The translations under genes and the position numbers were made by a program. 64,000 bases of DNA, from positions 434,001 to 498,000 of the forward strand of contig NZ_JAUHPX010000001.1 in NCBI RefSeq assembly GCF_030418305.1, written 5' to 3'. Below the pieces are notes generated by a model. It saw only the letters and a list, made by a program, of their open reading frames with translations. It was not told where the DNA came from and made no database searches. This DNA is from Demequina lignilytica (lineage in GTDB: Bacteria > Actinomycetota > Actinomycetes > Actinomycetales > Demequinaceae). This document shows positions 36,343 to 45,527 of this stretch, piece by piece. Positions within the stretch are counted from its first letter, which is position 1; each line of letters starts with the position of its first letter.

Positions 36343-37155
36343 CTAGAAGCGCGCGGTCCAGGGGTCGGTGATGAGGGTCGAGACGATCGTGTCGAGGCCG
36401 GTCGCGTCGCCGAGGTACTCGGCGGCGGCGGCGAGCCAGGTCCACTCGGAGGCGTAGTGGGCGACGTCGACCAGGAAGGGCCGACCGCCGGCGAGCAGCG
36501 CGGCCTCGCGCGCGTCCGACGCCGGATGGTGACGCAGGTCGGAGGTGAGGTACACGTCGGCGCCGGCGGCCGCGGCGGCCCCGAGGAACGAGTCGCCCGC
36601 GCCCCCGACCACGGCGATGGTCTGCACGCTGGCGTCGAGCTCCCCCGCCACCCGCACGCCGTGCGCCGTGGCCGGCAGCACCGCGGCCGCGCGCTGGGCG
36701 AACTCGAGCAGGGTGATAGGCGCGTCGAGGCGACCGATGCGCCCGGTGCCCTGCTCCGCATCGTCCTTCAGCGGCACCAGCGGAAGCGCGCCGTCGACGC
36801 CGAGGACCTCGGCGAGCGCCTCCGCGACGCCGGTCCCGGCGTGGTCGGCGTTCGTGTGCGCGTTGATCAGCGCGACGCCGTTCTCGATCAGCGTCTGGAT
36901 CACCGCGCCCTTGGGGGTGCCGGCGTTGACGGTGGTCACCCCGCGCAGCAGCAGCGGGTGGTGCGTGACGATCAGGTCGCAGCCTGCCTCGATCGCCTCC
37001 TCGACCACCGCGAGCGTGGGATCGACGGCGAACAGCGCGCGCGTGACCTCGGCCTCGGGGCGCCCGACGGTGAGCCCGTTGACGTCCCAGTCCTCCGCCA
37101 GATCGGGAGGGAAGCGGCTGTCGAGCGCGTCGAGAACGTCAGCCACCGAGGTCAT
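36343..37155 (-). CDS. Nif3-like dinuclear metal-centre protein
   Basis: A 270-aa NIF3/YbgI family protein, expected to form a toroidal hexamer with two metals per subunit. Metal-binding features: VTHHPLLLRGV (His65, His66), NAHTNADHAGTGVAEALA and, near the C-terminus, DVAHYASEW. Opening EDWDVNGLTVGRP is the family start. Function is uncertain; GTP cyclohydrolase-like and metal-chaperone roles have been proposed for relatives. First gene of the Nif3 - zinc-ribbon - phosphatase operon. No strong SD precedes the ATG at 37155. Confidence 0.93.
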   Translation of the reverse strand: MTSVADVLDALDSRFPPDLAEDWDVNGLTVGRPEAEVTRALFAVDPTLAVVEEAIEAGCDLIVTHHPLLLRGVTTVNAGTPKGAVIQTLIENGVALINAHTNADHAGTGVAEALAEVLGVDGALPLVPLKDDAEQGTGRIGRLDAPITLLEFAQRAAAVLPATAHGVRVAGELDASVQTIAVVGGAGDSFLGAAAAAGADVYLTSDLRHHPASDAREAALLAGGRPFLVDVAHYASEWTWLAAAAEYLGDATGLDTIVSTLITDPWTARF

Positions 37156-37217
37156 GGGACCAGGCTACTCGCTGGACGGCGACGGAGACCTCGTGCGCCG
37201 GCCGCTAGCCTGGCGGC

Positions 37218-38242
37218 GTGACCAGCACGCCCGCCGCGCCCACGCGCCGCTCCCGGCCGTGGCTGAGACGAATCGTCCTGCTCGCCCTCGCGGCCGCCGT
37301 GATCTGGGCCCTCACCGACCTCGCCGGGCGTGTCGACGCCGACGCGGTCCTGGAGGCGCTCGGCCAGCTCGCCTGGTGGCAGGCGCCGATCCTGGTCGGG
37401 CTGCTGCTGCTCCGGCAGCTGCTCACCTCGGCCCCGATCGCCCGCTTCACCGCAGGACTCGGCCAGCTGCGCGCGCTGCACAACGAGCTCGCGGCGAACC
37501 TGGTGGCGACCGTGACGCCGCCGCCCGCGGACATCGTGCTGCGCATCGCGATGTTCCGGTCGTGGGGCCTGGATCCGGTGTCCGGCATGGCAGGCGTCAC
37601 CCTCGCCACGGTCGTGTTCTGGGGTGCGCGGTTCCTCGCTCCCGTGATGGGGCTGGCGTTCCTCGCGTGGCGCGGCATCGAACGCCACGAATGGTGGGTC
37701 GCCGGCGCCTGCCTGGTGGTCGCCGCGGCGATCCTCGGCGCGCTCGGACTCATGCTCCGCGACGCGCGTTGGGCGGCCTGGCTGGGTGCCGCGGCGGCCC
37801 GCACGGTCGCACGGTTCGGGCGGCGCGCCGACGCCGAGGGCTGGGCGGAGGCCGTCGTCAGCTTCCGCGCCCGCGTCGCGGCGACGCTGCGCGAGCACCT
37901 GGTCGCCGCCCTCACGCTCATGCTCACCGGCGTCCTCGTGGAGGCGCTGCTGCTGCTCGCCAGCCTCCGGTTCGTGGGCGTCCCGTCGTCGCTGTCGAGC
38001 ATCGAGATCCTCGGCGTGTTCCTGCTCGCCTACCCGCTGACGATCCTGCCGTTCCTCGGCCTGGGGGTGCTGGACGCCGCGCTCGTCTCGCTGTGGCTGA
38101 CTGACGACAGCCCCGCGCCCGAGGCCACGCTGGTGGCGGGCATGCTCGTGTGGCGAGCGGTGTCGCTCGGCGGCACGCTGCTGATCGGCGCGGCCTCGGT
38201 GGCCTGGTGGCGGTGGACCGTGCTGAGAGCGCAGTCGCGCGA

Positions 38243-38246
<4 letters not shown>
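37218..38246 (+). CDS. Polytopic membrane protein, UPF0104/lysylphosphatidylglycerol synthase flippase-like
   Basis: A 342-aa integral membrane protein with about eight hydrophobic segments, resembling the UPF0104 family (the transmembrane part of lysylphosphatidylglycerol synthases, without the synthase domain). Recognisable pieces are LGQLAWWQAPILVGLLLLRQ, LATVVFWGARFLAPVMGLAF and GVFLLAYPLTILPFLGLGVL. Lipid translocation is a family-based guess. GTG start at 37218, no clear SD. It overlaps the convergent channel gene by 4 nt. Confidence 0.82.
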
Positions 38247-39085
<839 letters not shown>

Positions 39086-39179
39086 CTCCCCTCGTCCGCG
39101 CCTGCTGCTGGGTCCGACCCTAGCGCGGGACCATGCGAGGGCGAGGTGAGGCGCCCCGGCGCCCGTGACGATGCGCCGG

Positions 39180-39425
39180 TCAGGTCGCGGGGACCGTGGC
39201 GAGGATCTCGGCGAGCCGCGCCGCCGTGGGGACCTGCCCCTCGACGAGCACGCGGCCGTCCGCGACGAGCGCGGGGGTGCGCATGACGCCGTAGGCGGCG
39301 ATCTGCGCATCGTCCTTGATGTGGGCGACCTCGGCGGTCCTTCCCAGCCCGGCGAGCGCCTCGACCGTGCGGGCCTCCAGCGCATCGCAGTTCTTGCATC
39401 CGTGTCCCAGGATGGTGACGTCCAT
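39180..39425 (-). CDS. Small thioredoxin-like protein
   Basis: An 81-aa redox protein with the CxxC motif CKNC (Cys10, Cys13) in ILGHGCKNCDALE and the conserved cis-proline in GVMRTPALVADG. It matches the small redox-active disulfide proteins found beside UPF0718/ArsP-type permeases and ArsR regulators. AAGGAG precedes the ATG. It sits 27 nt downstream of the permease, so it is in the same operon and may reduce or shuttle the metal(loid) carried by it. Confidence 0.9.
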   Translation of the reverse strand: MDVTILGHGCKNCDALEARTVEALAGLGRTAEVAHIKDDAQIAAYGVMRTPALVADGRVLVEGQVPTAARLAEILATVPAT

Positions 39426-39452
39426 GATGGTCTCCTTGCGGTGAGAGCGGCC

Positions 39453-40520
39453 CTACAGGACCGCGTTGAACAGGTACCCGGCAGCGACGATGCCGGCGGC
39501 GACCACGGCGACGAAGATCGCGATCAGGCGGGGCCTGAGCACGCGTCGGAGGATCACCATCTCGGGGACGGAGAGCGCGACGGTAGCCATCATGAAGGCG
39601 AGCAGCGTGCCCATGGGGACACCCTTGGCGAACAGCGCGTCCACCAGGGGGAGCACTCCGGCCGCGCCGCTGTAGAGCGGCACGCCGAGCGCGACCGCCG
39701 CGAGCACGCCGAACGGGTTGTCGGAGCCGGCGATGGTCGCGATGAGGTCCTCGGGCACCCACCCGTGGATGAACGCGCCGATGCCGATGCCGGCGAGCAG
39801 CCACGGCCAGATCTTGCGCAGCAGCGCGACGGTCTCGGTGCGGGCGAGGTCGAGGCGATCCGACCAGGCGGGCCGGAGCCCTCCCGCCATCGCGACCGCC
39901 GTCCGGCCGCGCGCCTCGAGCACGAACGGCTCGACCCACCGCTCGGGGTTCATCCGCCCGATCACGAGGCCCGCGATCACGGCGATGGCGAATCCGGTGA
40001 CGGCGTAGAGGACCGCGGGACCCAGGCCGAAGCTGCCGAGCAGCAGCACCAGCGCCACCTCGTTGACCAGAGGAGACGCGATGAGGAAGCTCATGGTCAC
40101 CCCGAGCGGCACGCCCGCGGACACGAAGCCGATGAAGCCGGGCACCGCGCTGCAGCTGCAGAACGGGGCCGCGACGCCGAGCGTGGCCGCGATCGCGTTG
40201 CCCACGCCCTCGCGCTTCCCGCCGAGCATCGCCCGCATGCGCTCGGGGGTGATGAACGACCGCGCGACGGTGATCGCATACACGATCCCGGCGAGCAGCA
40301 GCAGGATCTTGACGGTGTCGTAGAGGAAGAAGTGCAGGGCGCCGCCGAGGCGGCTCGCAGGGTCCAGTCCGACGACGTCCCACAGGAGCGTGTCCCAGAG
40401 CCGACCGTTGACCGCGTAGAGCAGTCCTCCGGCGGCGTAGGCGGCGGCCGGGGGTGCCCAGACCCGCCACCGGGGCCGCTGCTGCGGCGGGGCGGGCATC
40501 AGGCTGATCGGCTCGGGCAT
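39453..40520 (-). CDS. UPF0718/ArsP-like permease
   Basis: A 355-aa membrane protein with about eight membrane segments. Family signatures are APFCSCSAVPGFIGFVSAGV (cysteines 121 and 123) and LGVPLYSGAAGVLPLVDALF. Relatives include ArsP, which exports trivalent methylated arsenicals, and permeases in ars or mercury contexts; the CSCS cysteines are the likely metalloid-handling residues. AGGAGATCCG precedes the ATG. It is divergent from an ArsR-family regulator and precedes a thioredoxin. No arsC, arsM or acr3 gene is in the window, so the actual substrate is open. Confidence 0.88.
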   Translation of the reverse strand: MPEPISLMPAPPQQRPRWRVWAPPAAAYAAGGLLYAVNGRLWDTLLWDVVGLDPASRLGGALHFFLYDTVKILLLLAGIVYAITVARSFITPERMRAMLGGKREGVGNAIAATLGVAAPFCSCSAVPGFIGFVSAGVPLGVTMSFLIASPLVNEVALVLLLGSFGLGPAVLYAVTGFAIAVIAGLVIGRMNPERWVEPFVLEARGRTAVAMAGGLRPAWSDRLDLARTETVALLRKIWPWLLAGIGIGAFIHGWVPEDLIATIAGSDNPFGVLAAVALGVPLYSGAAGVLPLVDALFAKGVPMGTLLAFMMATVALSVPEMVILRRVLRPRLIAIFVAVVAAGIVAAGYLFNAVL

Positions 40521-40529
40521 CGGATCTCC

Positions 40530-40583
40530 TATAGATGTTCGTCGATACGTCACACGCTACTCATGTATCGACATATGTCAATA
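40530..40583. promoter_or_regulatory. Two ArsR-type operators between permease and arsR
   Basis: TATCGACATATGTCAATA (40566-40583) is an 18-bp near-perfect palindrome with one mismatch pair, 19 bp before the arsR ATG. A second, weaker copy TATAGATGTTCGTCGATA (40530-40547) shares the outer half sites and lies 9 bp before the permease ATG. The pair should allow the regulator to control both genes at once. Confidence 0.75.
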
Positions 40584-40602
40584 CGAGGCGTACGGTGGTC
40601 CC

Positions 40603-40947
40603 ATGATCGAGCTCGACGTCGTCCCCACCGCCTGCTGCGCCGACGAGCGCCCGGACCTGATCGACGCGGGGCGCGCCGCCGACCTGGCCGAGGTCTTCAA
40701 GGCGCTCGCAGACCCCACGCGGGTGCGCCTGCTCGAGCACATCGCCCGCACCGAGGACGGCACCGCCTGCGCCTGCCACCTCCCCGACGCGCTCGGCATC
40801 AGCCAGCCGACCATGAGCCACCACATGCAGAAGCTGGTGAAGGCGGGGCTGGTCACGCGCGAGCAGCGAGGGCGCTGGGCGCACTACACCGTGTCACCCG
40901 ACGCGATGGCAGGTGTTCGCGGCCTGCTCGACTCCGTGACCCGCTAG
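40603..40947 (+). CDS. ArsR/SmtB-family metal-sensing repressor
   Basis: A 114-aa winged-helix repressor. The DNA-recognition helix is visible in LGISQPTMSHHMQKLVKAGL, and KALADPTRVRLLEHIA is the family start. Likely metal-binding cysteines are CC at 11-12 near the N-terminus and C56, C58 in TACACHL (the position of the ELCVCDL site in ArsR/CadC). It probably represses the divergent permease-thioredoxin operon and itself until a soft metal(loid) binds. No SD stands out. Confidence 0.93.
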   Translation: MIELDVVPTACCADERPDLIDAGRAADLAEVFKALADPTRVRLLEHIARTEDGTACACHLPDALGISQPTMSHHMQKLVKAGLVTREQRGRWAHYTVSPDAMAGVRGLLDSVTR

Positions 40948-40958
40948 CCGACCCGCGC

Positions 40959-42185
40959 TCACACGCGCTCACCCACCCCGTCCCCCGCAGGCCGCGACCA
41001 GCGCGCGTACAGCCGCGTGAGCGGCGGAGCCGACAGGCCGTGCGCGAAGACGCTGATCAGCACGGTGAGGGCGAAGATGCCCGCGATGTCGTAGCGCCGT
41101 GGGTCCTCGCCCAGCGCGTCGGCCGCCAGCAGGCCGAAGACGATGGTCGCGACCCCGCGCGGACCGAACCACCCGATGAACAGGACGGTGGGCGTCCGCA
41201 CCCCGGCGCCCACCAGAGCGAGGGCCACGGGCAGCAGCCTCAGCATGGTGAGCGCGAGCACCGCGATCAGCAGCCAGACCGGCTCGAAGCCTCGCGCAAG
41301 GACCAGGACGAGCATGCCGCCCGCCAGGAACCACAGGATCATGCCCATCACGTCGGCCGCGATCTCGAGAGCCTCGGACACCTCGGGCTCGCGCTCGACG
41401 CCGCGGCCCGCGGCTCCGAACGTCAGGCCCGCGACGAACGCGGCGAGGAACACGTTGCCGTGCGCCAGCTCGGCGAAGCCGAACGTGAGCAGCGGGAGCG
41501 CCAGCACACCCACGCTGCGCGCGCGGGCGTCGCTGAATCCCGCGCGGCGCGTCGACGCCATCGCGACGGCGGCGAGCAGCCCGATGCTCACCCCCACCGC
41601 CACTCCGGACGCGGCTCGCGGCATGTCGAGCGCGTGCGCCGGCGCCTCGCCGGCGGTCTGGTCGACCAGCACCCCGAGCGCGACCATCACGATCGGCGTC
41701 GCCAGGCCGTCGTTGAGGCCGCTCTCCACGTTGAGCGCGCGCCGGACCCGCTCGGGAACGGCGGGGTTGAGCACGGTGGGAGCCCCCAGGCTCGCGTCGG
41801 TCGCACTCACCGCCGCCCCGACCAGGAGCGCGCCCGCGCCGCCGAGCGCCGGGATCAGCAGCCACGTGAGCCCCGTCGCGAGCAGGACCGCGAGCGGGAA
41901 GCCGACGGCGAGGAGCCGCACCGCGATCCACGGGTCGTGACGCAGGGAGCTCAGGCGCACCGTGCTCGCGTCGTGGAAGAGGACCATCACCAACGTGATC
42001 TCGGCGAGAAGATGGATGGTCGTCGCCGAGATGCCGTCACCGACGGTGGCCGCGAGCGCCATGCCGGCGACGATGAACGCCATCGGCGCCGTGACACCGG
42101 CGCGCTCGAGCCGACGACCGACCAGCGCCCAGGTCACGATCAGCCCCGCGATGGTCGCGAGCGTCAGCCCCTCAGCGCCGTCCAT
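40959..42185 (-). CDS. Cation:proton antiporter, NhaP-type
   Basis: A 408-aa polytopic CPA1-type antiporter with about 12 hydrophobic segments. The ion-binding region is AAVSATDASLGAPTVLNPAV followed by NVESGLNDGLATPIVMVALG, containing the ND pair usual in CPA1 exchangers; IGWFGPRGVATIVFGLL is another family signature. It should exchange Na+ (or K+) for H+ in pH and salt balance. It converges with arsR and follows the DUF1254 gene by 15 nt, so may be co-transcribed with it. Confidence 0.92.
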   Translation of the reverse strand: MDGAEGLTLATIAGLIVTWALVGRRLERAGVTAPMAFIVAGMALAATVGDGISATTIHLLAEITLVMVLFHDASTVRLSSLRHDPWIAVRLLAVGFPLAVLLATGLTWLLIPALGGAGALLVGAAVSATDASLGAPTVLNPAVPERVRRALNVESGLNDGLATPIVMVALGVLVDQTAGEAPAHALDMPRAASGVAVGVSIGLLAAVAMASTRRAGFSDARARSVGVLALPLLTFGFAELAHGNVFLAAFVAGLTFGAAGRGVEREPEVSEALEIAADVMGMILWFLAGGMLVLVLARGFEPVWLLIAVLALTMLRLLPVALALVGAGVRTPTVLFIGWFGPRGVATIVFGLLAADALGEDPRRYDIAGIFALTVLISVFAHGLSAPPLTRLYARWSRPAGDGVGERV

Positions 42186-42200
42186 CGCGTCGCGCTCGCG

Positions 42201-43514
42201 TCACGCGCGCCGGAGCAGCGGAGGCGACCACCGTCCATCGAGCACCTCGGGCCGCGGACCGTACAGGCGCAGGGTGAGGCCGAGCGGCCCCGCCGGGGCG
42301 GGAAGCCAGTTGCTGTCGCGCTCCGGACCCGGGCTCTCGCGGCCGATCCAGATGTCGAGCGAGCCGTCCGCGCCGTAGGTCAGCGGATCCCTGTCGCCGA
42401 GCGCGTAGCGCTCGAGGGCGTTCGGGACGGGGAACCCCGTTCCGTCGTACATGGTGACCGACCAGAACGCGTCCGCCGGCGGGAGCTCGGAGGAGTCGAA
42501 GTGCAGCACGTGGTCGACCTCGCCCACGGGTGGTGTCCCCGCCTCGTCGACCAGCAGCATCGGATAGACCGCGTCCTCGGCGAGGTTCGCGCCCAGGCCG
42601 ATCATGGCGATCATGGCGCGGAACAGGTAGTCGGTTCCATACACGCCGATGCCGGAGCGGCGGATCGACCACCCGTTGGACGCCTGCGCCAGGCCCGTCA
42701 CCGCCGCGGCCATGGCCGCGAGCCCGGCCTGCGGTGCGGCAGAGATCGCCTCGCGGGCCTCGGGCGACGCGGCACCGGCATCGAACGGGCGCCCCGGGAC
42801 GATGCCGAGCGCGCGCAGGCGCGCGACCATCGGCTGATCGGTGAGGTGCGGCGGGTTGTCCGCGAGCAGGTCGGCTGCGATCCGGAAGAACTCCTCGCCG
42901 GTCATGGCGGCCACGTGATCCATCGGGGAGGTGCGCACGCCCGGGTCGTCGCCCGGAGCGACCCCGCCTGCGGTCGCACCGCGAAGCGGCCGGATCGCGA
43001 GGCCGTCCTGGATCGCATGCACGCGCGGGTAGTCCGCGATGCCGTCGGTGCGCGTGCGCCCGAGGACCCACACCCATGCGGTGGGAGCATCGATCCTGAC
43101 CATCCCGTCCGGGACCTCGCCGGGCCACCCGGGTGGGACGATCGCGTAATCGGCCGGCGCGCCGCCGGTCGTGCGGCTCCCGATGACCGCGAAGACGTCC
43201 GACCACAGGTCGAGGAGCGGCAGCATGAAGTACCGCTCGATGGGCGCGGCGATCGACACCACCTGCGGGCCGTCACGGAGATCGAGCCACGCGGTCGAGT
43301 ACAGGGTGTCGAAGTTCGGACGCACCACCTCCCTGAAGTCCCCGGGAGGGAACGCTCGCGCGTGCGCGAAGGTGTCGGGCGGCGCGAAGCCGTGCCGGAT
43401 CCCGGCCGGCAGCGAGGTCGCCACCCGGCGGGTCACGTCCATGAGGACCAGCGGGTAGAAGTACTGGAAGCCTTCGACGGCGATCCTCGCCAGGTCGCGG
43501 TCCATGGCGCTCAT
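42201..43514 (-). CDS. DUF1254/DUF1214-domain protein
   Basis: A 437-aa protein of the DUF1254/DUF1214 family. N-terminal DUF1254: FQYFYPLVLMDVTRRVATSL, VVRPNFDTLYSTAWLDL, FMLPLLDLWSDVFAVIGSRTT. C-terminal DUF1214: AFWSVTMYDGTGFPVPNALERYALGD (start of that block) and a tail LDGRWSPP. No signal peptide is visible, unlike many family members, so it is probably cytoplasmic. Function is unknown. GCGGAGG precedes the ATG. Upstream lies the tRNA-Val gene on the same strand. Confidence 0.9.
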   Translation of the reverse strand: MSAMDRDLARIAVEGFQYFYPLVLMDVTRRVATSLPAGIRHGFAPPDTFAHARAFPPGDFREVVRPNFDTLYSTAWLDLRDGPQVVSIAAPIERYFMLPLLDLWSDVFAVIGSRTTGGAPADYAIVPPGWPGEVPDGMVRIDAPTAWVWVLGRTRTDGIADYPRVHAIQDGLAIRPLRGATAGGVAPGDDPGVRTSPMDHVAAMTGEEFFRIAADLLADNPPHLTDQPMVARLRALGIVPGRPFDAGAASPEAREAISAAPQAGLAAMAAAVTGLAQASNGWSIRRSGIGVYGTDYLFRAMIAMIGLGANLAEDAVYPMLLVDEAGTPPVGEVDHVLHFDSSELPPADAFWSVTMYDGTGFPVPNALERYALGDRDPLTYGADGSLDIWIGRESPGPERDSNWLPAPAGPLGLTLRLYGPRPEVLDGRWSPPLLRRA

Positions 43515-43605
43515 GAGTGCCTCCGCTCGGCACGGCGGTCGTCGGCGACGGCCGTCCTCCCTCAATCCTGGCACGCCCCCCGCGAGCAGGCGGGACGGGG
43601 CTCCA

Positions 43606-43682
43606 TGGTGGGCCCTACCGGACTCGAACCGATGACACCTGCGGTGTAAACGCAGTGCTCTGACCAACTGAGCTAAGGGCCC
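43606..43682 (-). tRNA. tRNA-Val, anticodon TAC
   Basis: The minus strand folds as a complete cloverleaf: acceptor GGGCCCT pairs with AGGGCCC, D-arm GCTC-AGTTGGTCA-GAGC, anticodon stem CTGCG/CGCAG with loop TTTACAC (anticodon TAC, valine), a 5-nt variable loop and T-arm ATCGG-TTCGAGT-CCGGT. The discriminator is A and CCA is encoded (43606-43608). Confidence 0.98.
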
Positions 43683-43732
43683 TGCGACGGGCCCGACCAT
43701 TCTGCCAGGCGCGCGTGCGCCCGCTCGACCCG

Positions 43733-44389
43733 TCAGGGCATCAGCACCGCGATGAGCAGCGCGGCCGCGCCCGCGAGGGCCCAGCTCACCAGCGATCCGA
43801 CCAGGAACTCCTCGGCCGTGGATCCCCTCCCCCGGTCACCCGAGATCTCAGGGAACCGACCGATGCCCTTGGCCGCCATCAGGCCGACGATCACGGCCTG
43901 GGCCCCCACCAGCGCGAGCCCGACGATCAGCCAGCGCTCGAGCGGACCGATGAACCTGCCCCCGCGGAGACGCGGCGCGTCCTCCGCACGCTCCGCCGGC
44001 GCGTCCTCGCCCGGGAGGACCCGCGCGCGGGCGATCACGTCGCGACACACATCGTTCGCGGTGTGCGTGAGGAGAACCGCGGAACCGAGCCCGGCGAGGA
44101 TCGCGGCGGCGCGGCTCGGCTCGGGGTCGGCCAGCAGCAGCAGCCCCGCGATCACCACGAGCGAGCCGATCGCGGCGTCCGCACCCCAGCGCCACCGGAG
44201 CACGAGCCACGCGCCCGCACCGAGGCCCAGACCGGCGGCACCCCACCCGCCCACCGCGCCGGTGACGCCCGCCGCGGCCAACGCGATCACCAGCCACGCC
44301 ATGACCGCGAAGAGGCGCGTGCGACCGCCGAGCCGCCAGCCGAGGGCCTCGGCGCCGGCCACCATCGCGACCAGCACCGCGGCGGTCAT
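43733..44389 (-). CDS. Hypothetical membrane protein paired with SatD
   Basis: A 218-aa integral membrane protein with about six hydrophobic segments and a basic/acidic cytoplasmic loop (RARVLPGEDAPAERAEDAPRLR). The block IVGLMAAKGIGRFPEIS near residue 175 looks conserved but I cannot name a family. Its ATG overlaps the SatD-like gene's stop (ATGA), so the two are translated together and probably act together. Function unknown. Confidence 0.78.
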   Translation of the reverse strand: MTAAVLVAMVAGAEALGWRLGGRTRLFAVMAWLVIALAAAGVTGAVGGWGAAGLGLGAGAWLVLRWRWGADAAIGSLVVIAGLLLLADPEPSRAAAILAGLGSAVLLTHTANDVCRDVIARARVLPGEDAPAERAEDAPRLRGGRFIGPLERWLIVGLALVGAQAVIVGLMAAKGIGRFPEISGDRGRGSTAEEFLVGSLVSWALAGAAALLIAVLMP

Positions 44390-45006
44390 GCGACTCCCCC
44401 GGTGAGCCCGTCGAGCGCCTCGCGGAGCGCGACCGCTCCCGAGCGGTGCGCGGCCTGCGACACCGCGGCCTGACTGATCGACTCGCGCGAAGCGATCGCC
44501 GACTGGGTGTCACCCTCGAGCAGCGCCGCCGCGATCCGCCGCTCCCGCGCCTTCATGCGGTCGAGCACGTGGTCGCGGAGCAGGAGGACGGCGACGGTCA
44601 TGGACACATCCTCCCCGTCACCACCGACACACCAGCTCCGGACGGACCCCTCGCCGGCGTCCTCGCGCCGGTGCGCCTCCTCGATCGCGTCGCGAGCGCG
44701 CCACCAGGCGCTGCCGTCGGAGATGTCGCCGTCGACATCGACCACCTCGCCGAGCCCGATGCCGGCACGCACCTCGACGCCGTCAGGCAGGACGAGCGCC
44801 GCCAGCGCGGTGACGCGGATGGCGTCCGCCGGCGTCGCGTAGACGGACTGGAACTCGTCGCCCACGGTCGCGCGCAACGGCCGGAGCACCTCCGCGGCAG
44901 CCTCCGCGCGCGCGAACGCGGCGAGCACCGCATCCTGTGCAGCGGCACGGTCGCGCAGCTCGCGAGAGCGCACGATGTCGACGATCACCGCTGCGACAGC
45001 GTCCAT
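44386..45006 (-). CDS. SatD-family protein with C-terminal HTH
   Basis: A 206-aa protein resembling SatD (streptococcal acid-tolerance locus): VAAVIVDIVRSRELRDRAAA at the start, RATVGDEFQSVYATPADAIR, EVRAGIGLGEV and SDGSAWWRARDAIEEAHRRE. The C-terminal third (LLEGDTQSAIASRESISQAA) looks like a sigma-type helix-turn-helix. The combination suggests a regulator with a nucleotidyl-cyclase-like sensor fold. ATG at 45006, though GTG at 45015 is also possible; neither has an SD, so translation may be leaderless. Coupled to the next membrane gene. Confidence 0.82.
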   Translation of the reverse strand: MDAVAAVIVDIVRSRELRDRAAAQDAVLAAFARAEAAAEVLRPLRATVGDEFQSVYATPADAIRVTALAALVLPDGVEVRAGIGLGEVVDVDGDISDGSAWWRARDAIEEAHRREDAGEGSVRSWCVGGDGEDVSMTVAVLLLRDHVLDRMKARERRIAAALLEGDTQSAIASRESISQAAVSQAAHRSGAVALREALDGLTGGVA

Positions 45007-45022
45007 ATCGGACACATTAGCA

Positions 45023-45043
45023 CTTATACGGTAGAGATATAAG
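45023..45043. promoter_or_regulatory. CTTATA...TATAAG dyad in front of the SatD-like gene
   Basis: CTTATA (45023-45028) and TATAAG (45038-45043) form an inverted repeat around a 9-nt spacer, in a short AT-rich patch 17 nt upstream of the SatD-like start. It could be an operator for the SatD-like HTH protein and also supply the -10 element. Confidence 0.5.
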
Positions 45044-45062
45044 CGTTTACGCGCACCGGTGC

Positions 45063-45527
45063 TCAGTCGAGCAGGTCGATCACCGCGCGGCGGTAGTCCG
45101 CCAGGTCGCGTGCCTCGCCCTCCGGGTTGACGATCGCCCACCGGACCACGCCCGCGGCGTCGACCAGGAACGTGCCGCGCGTCGCGAGACCCTTCTGGGG
45201 GTTGAACACGCCGTACTGACGCGACACCTCGCCGTGCGGCCAGAAGTCGCTCAGGAGCTCCGCCTTGTACGAGTGCGTGTCCGCCCACGCCTTGAGGGTG
45301 TAGATCGAGTCGCAGCTCACGACGATGACCTTCAGGTCGTCGCGCGCGAGCAGGTCCTCGGCCCCCCGCAGGTCGATGAGCTCGTTGGTGCACGTGTCCG
45401 AGAACGCGAACGGCACGAACACGAGCATGTAAGCCGTGCCCGACAGCTGCGCCGAGGTGACGGTGCGCCCATGAGTGTTCGTCATCGCGAAGGTCGGCGC
45501 CGGAGCGCCGATGAGGGGATGGCTCAC
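45063..45527 (-). CDS. ahpE: AhpE-type one-cysteine peroxiredoxin
   Basis: A 154-aa peroxiredoxin. The peroxidatic cysteine is Cys46 in VPFAFSDTCTNELIDLRG, the position of AhpE; the family arginine is in LATRGTFLVD. It reduces hydrogen peroxide and organic peroxides using small thiols or mycoredoxin. The GTG start overlaps the DUF3052 stop (GTGA). The order ahpE - conserved gene - aceE matches Mycobacterium tuberculosis Rv2238c to Rv2241, supporting the assignment. Confidence 0.93.
   Translation of the reverse strand: MSHPLIGAPAPTFAMTNTHGRTVTSAQLSGTAYMLVFVPFAFSDTCTNELIDLRGAEDLLARDDLKVIVVSCDSIYTLKAWADTHSYKAELLSDFWPHGEVSRQYGVFNPQKGLATRGTFLVDAAGVVRWAIVNPEGEARDLADYRRAVIDLLD

Noticed and set aside
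39165-43649. A 1494-codon plus-strand frame spanning several minus-strand genes
   Set aside because: It crosses the real trx, permease, arsR, antiporter and DUF1254 genes and the tRNA; it is a GC-driven shadow.
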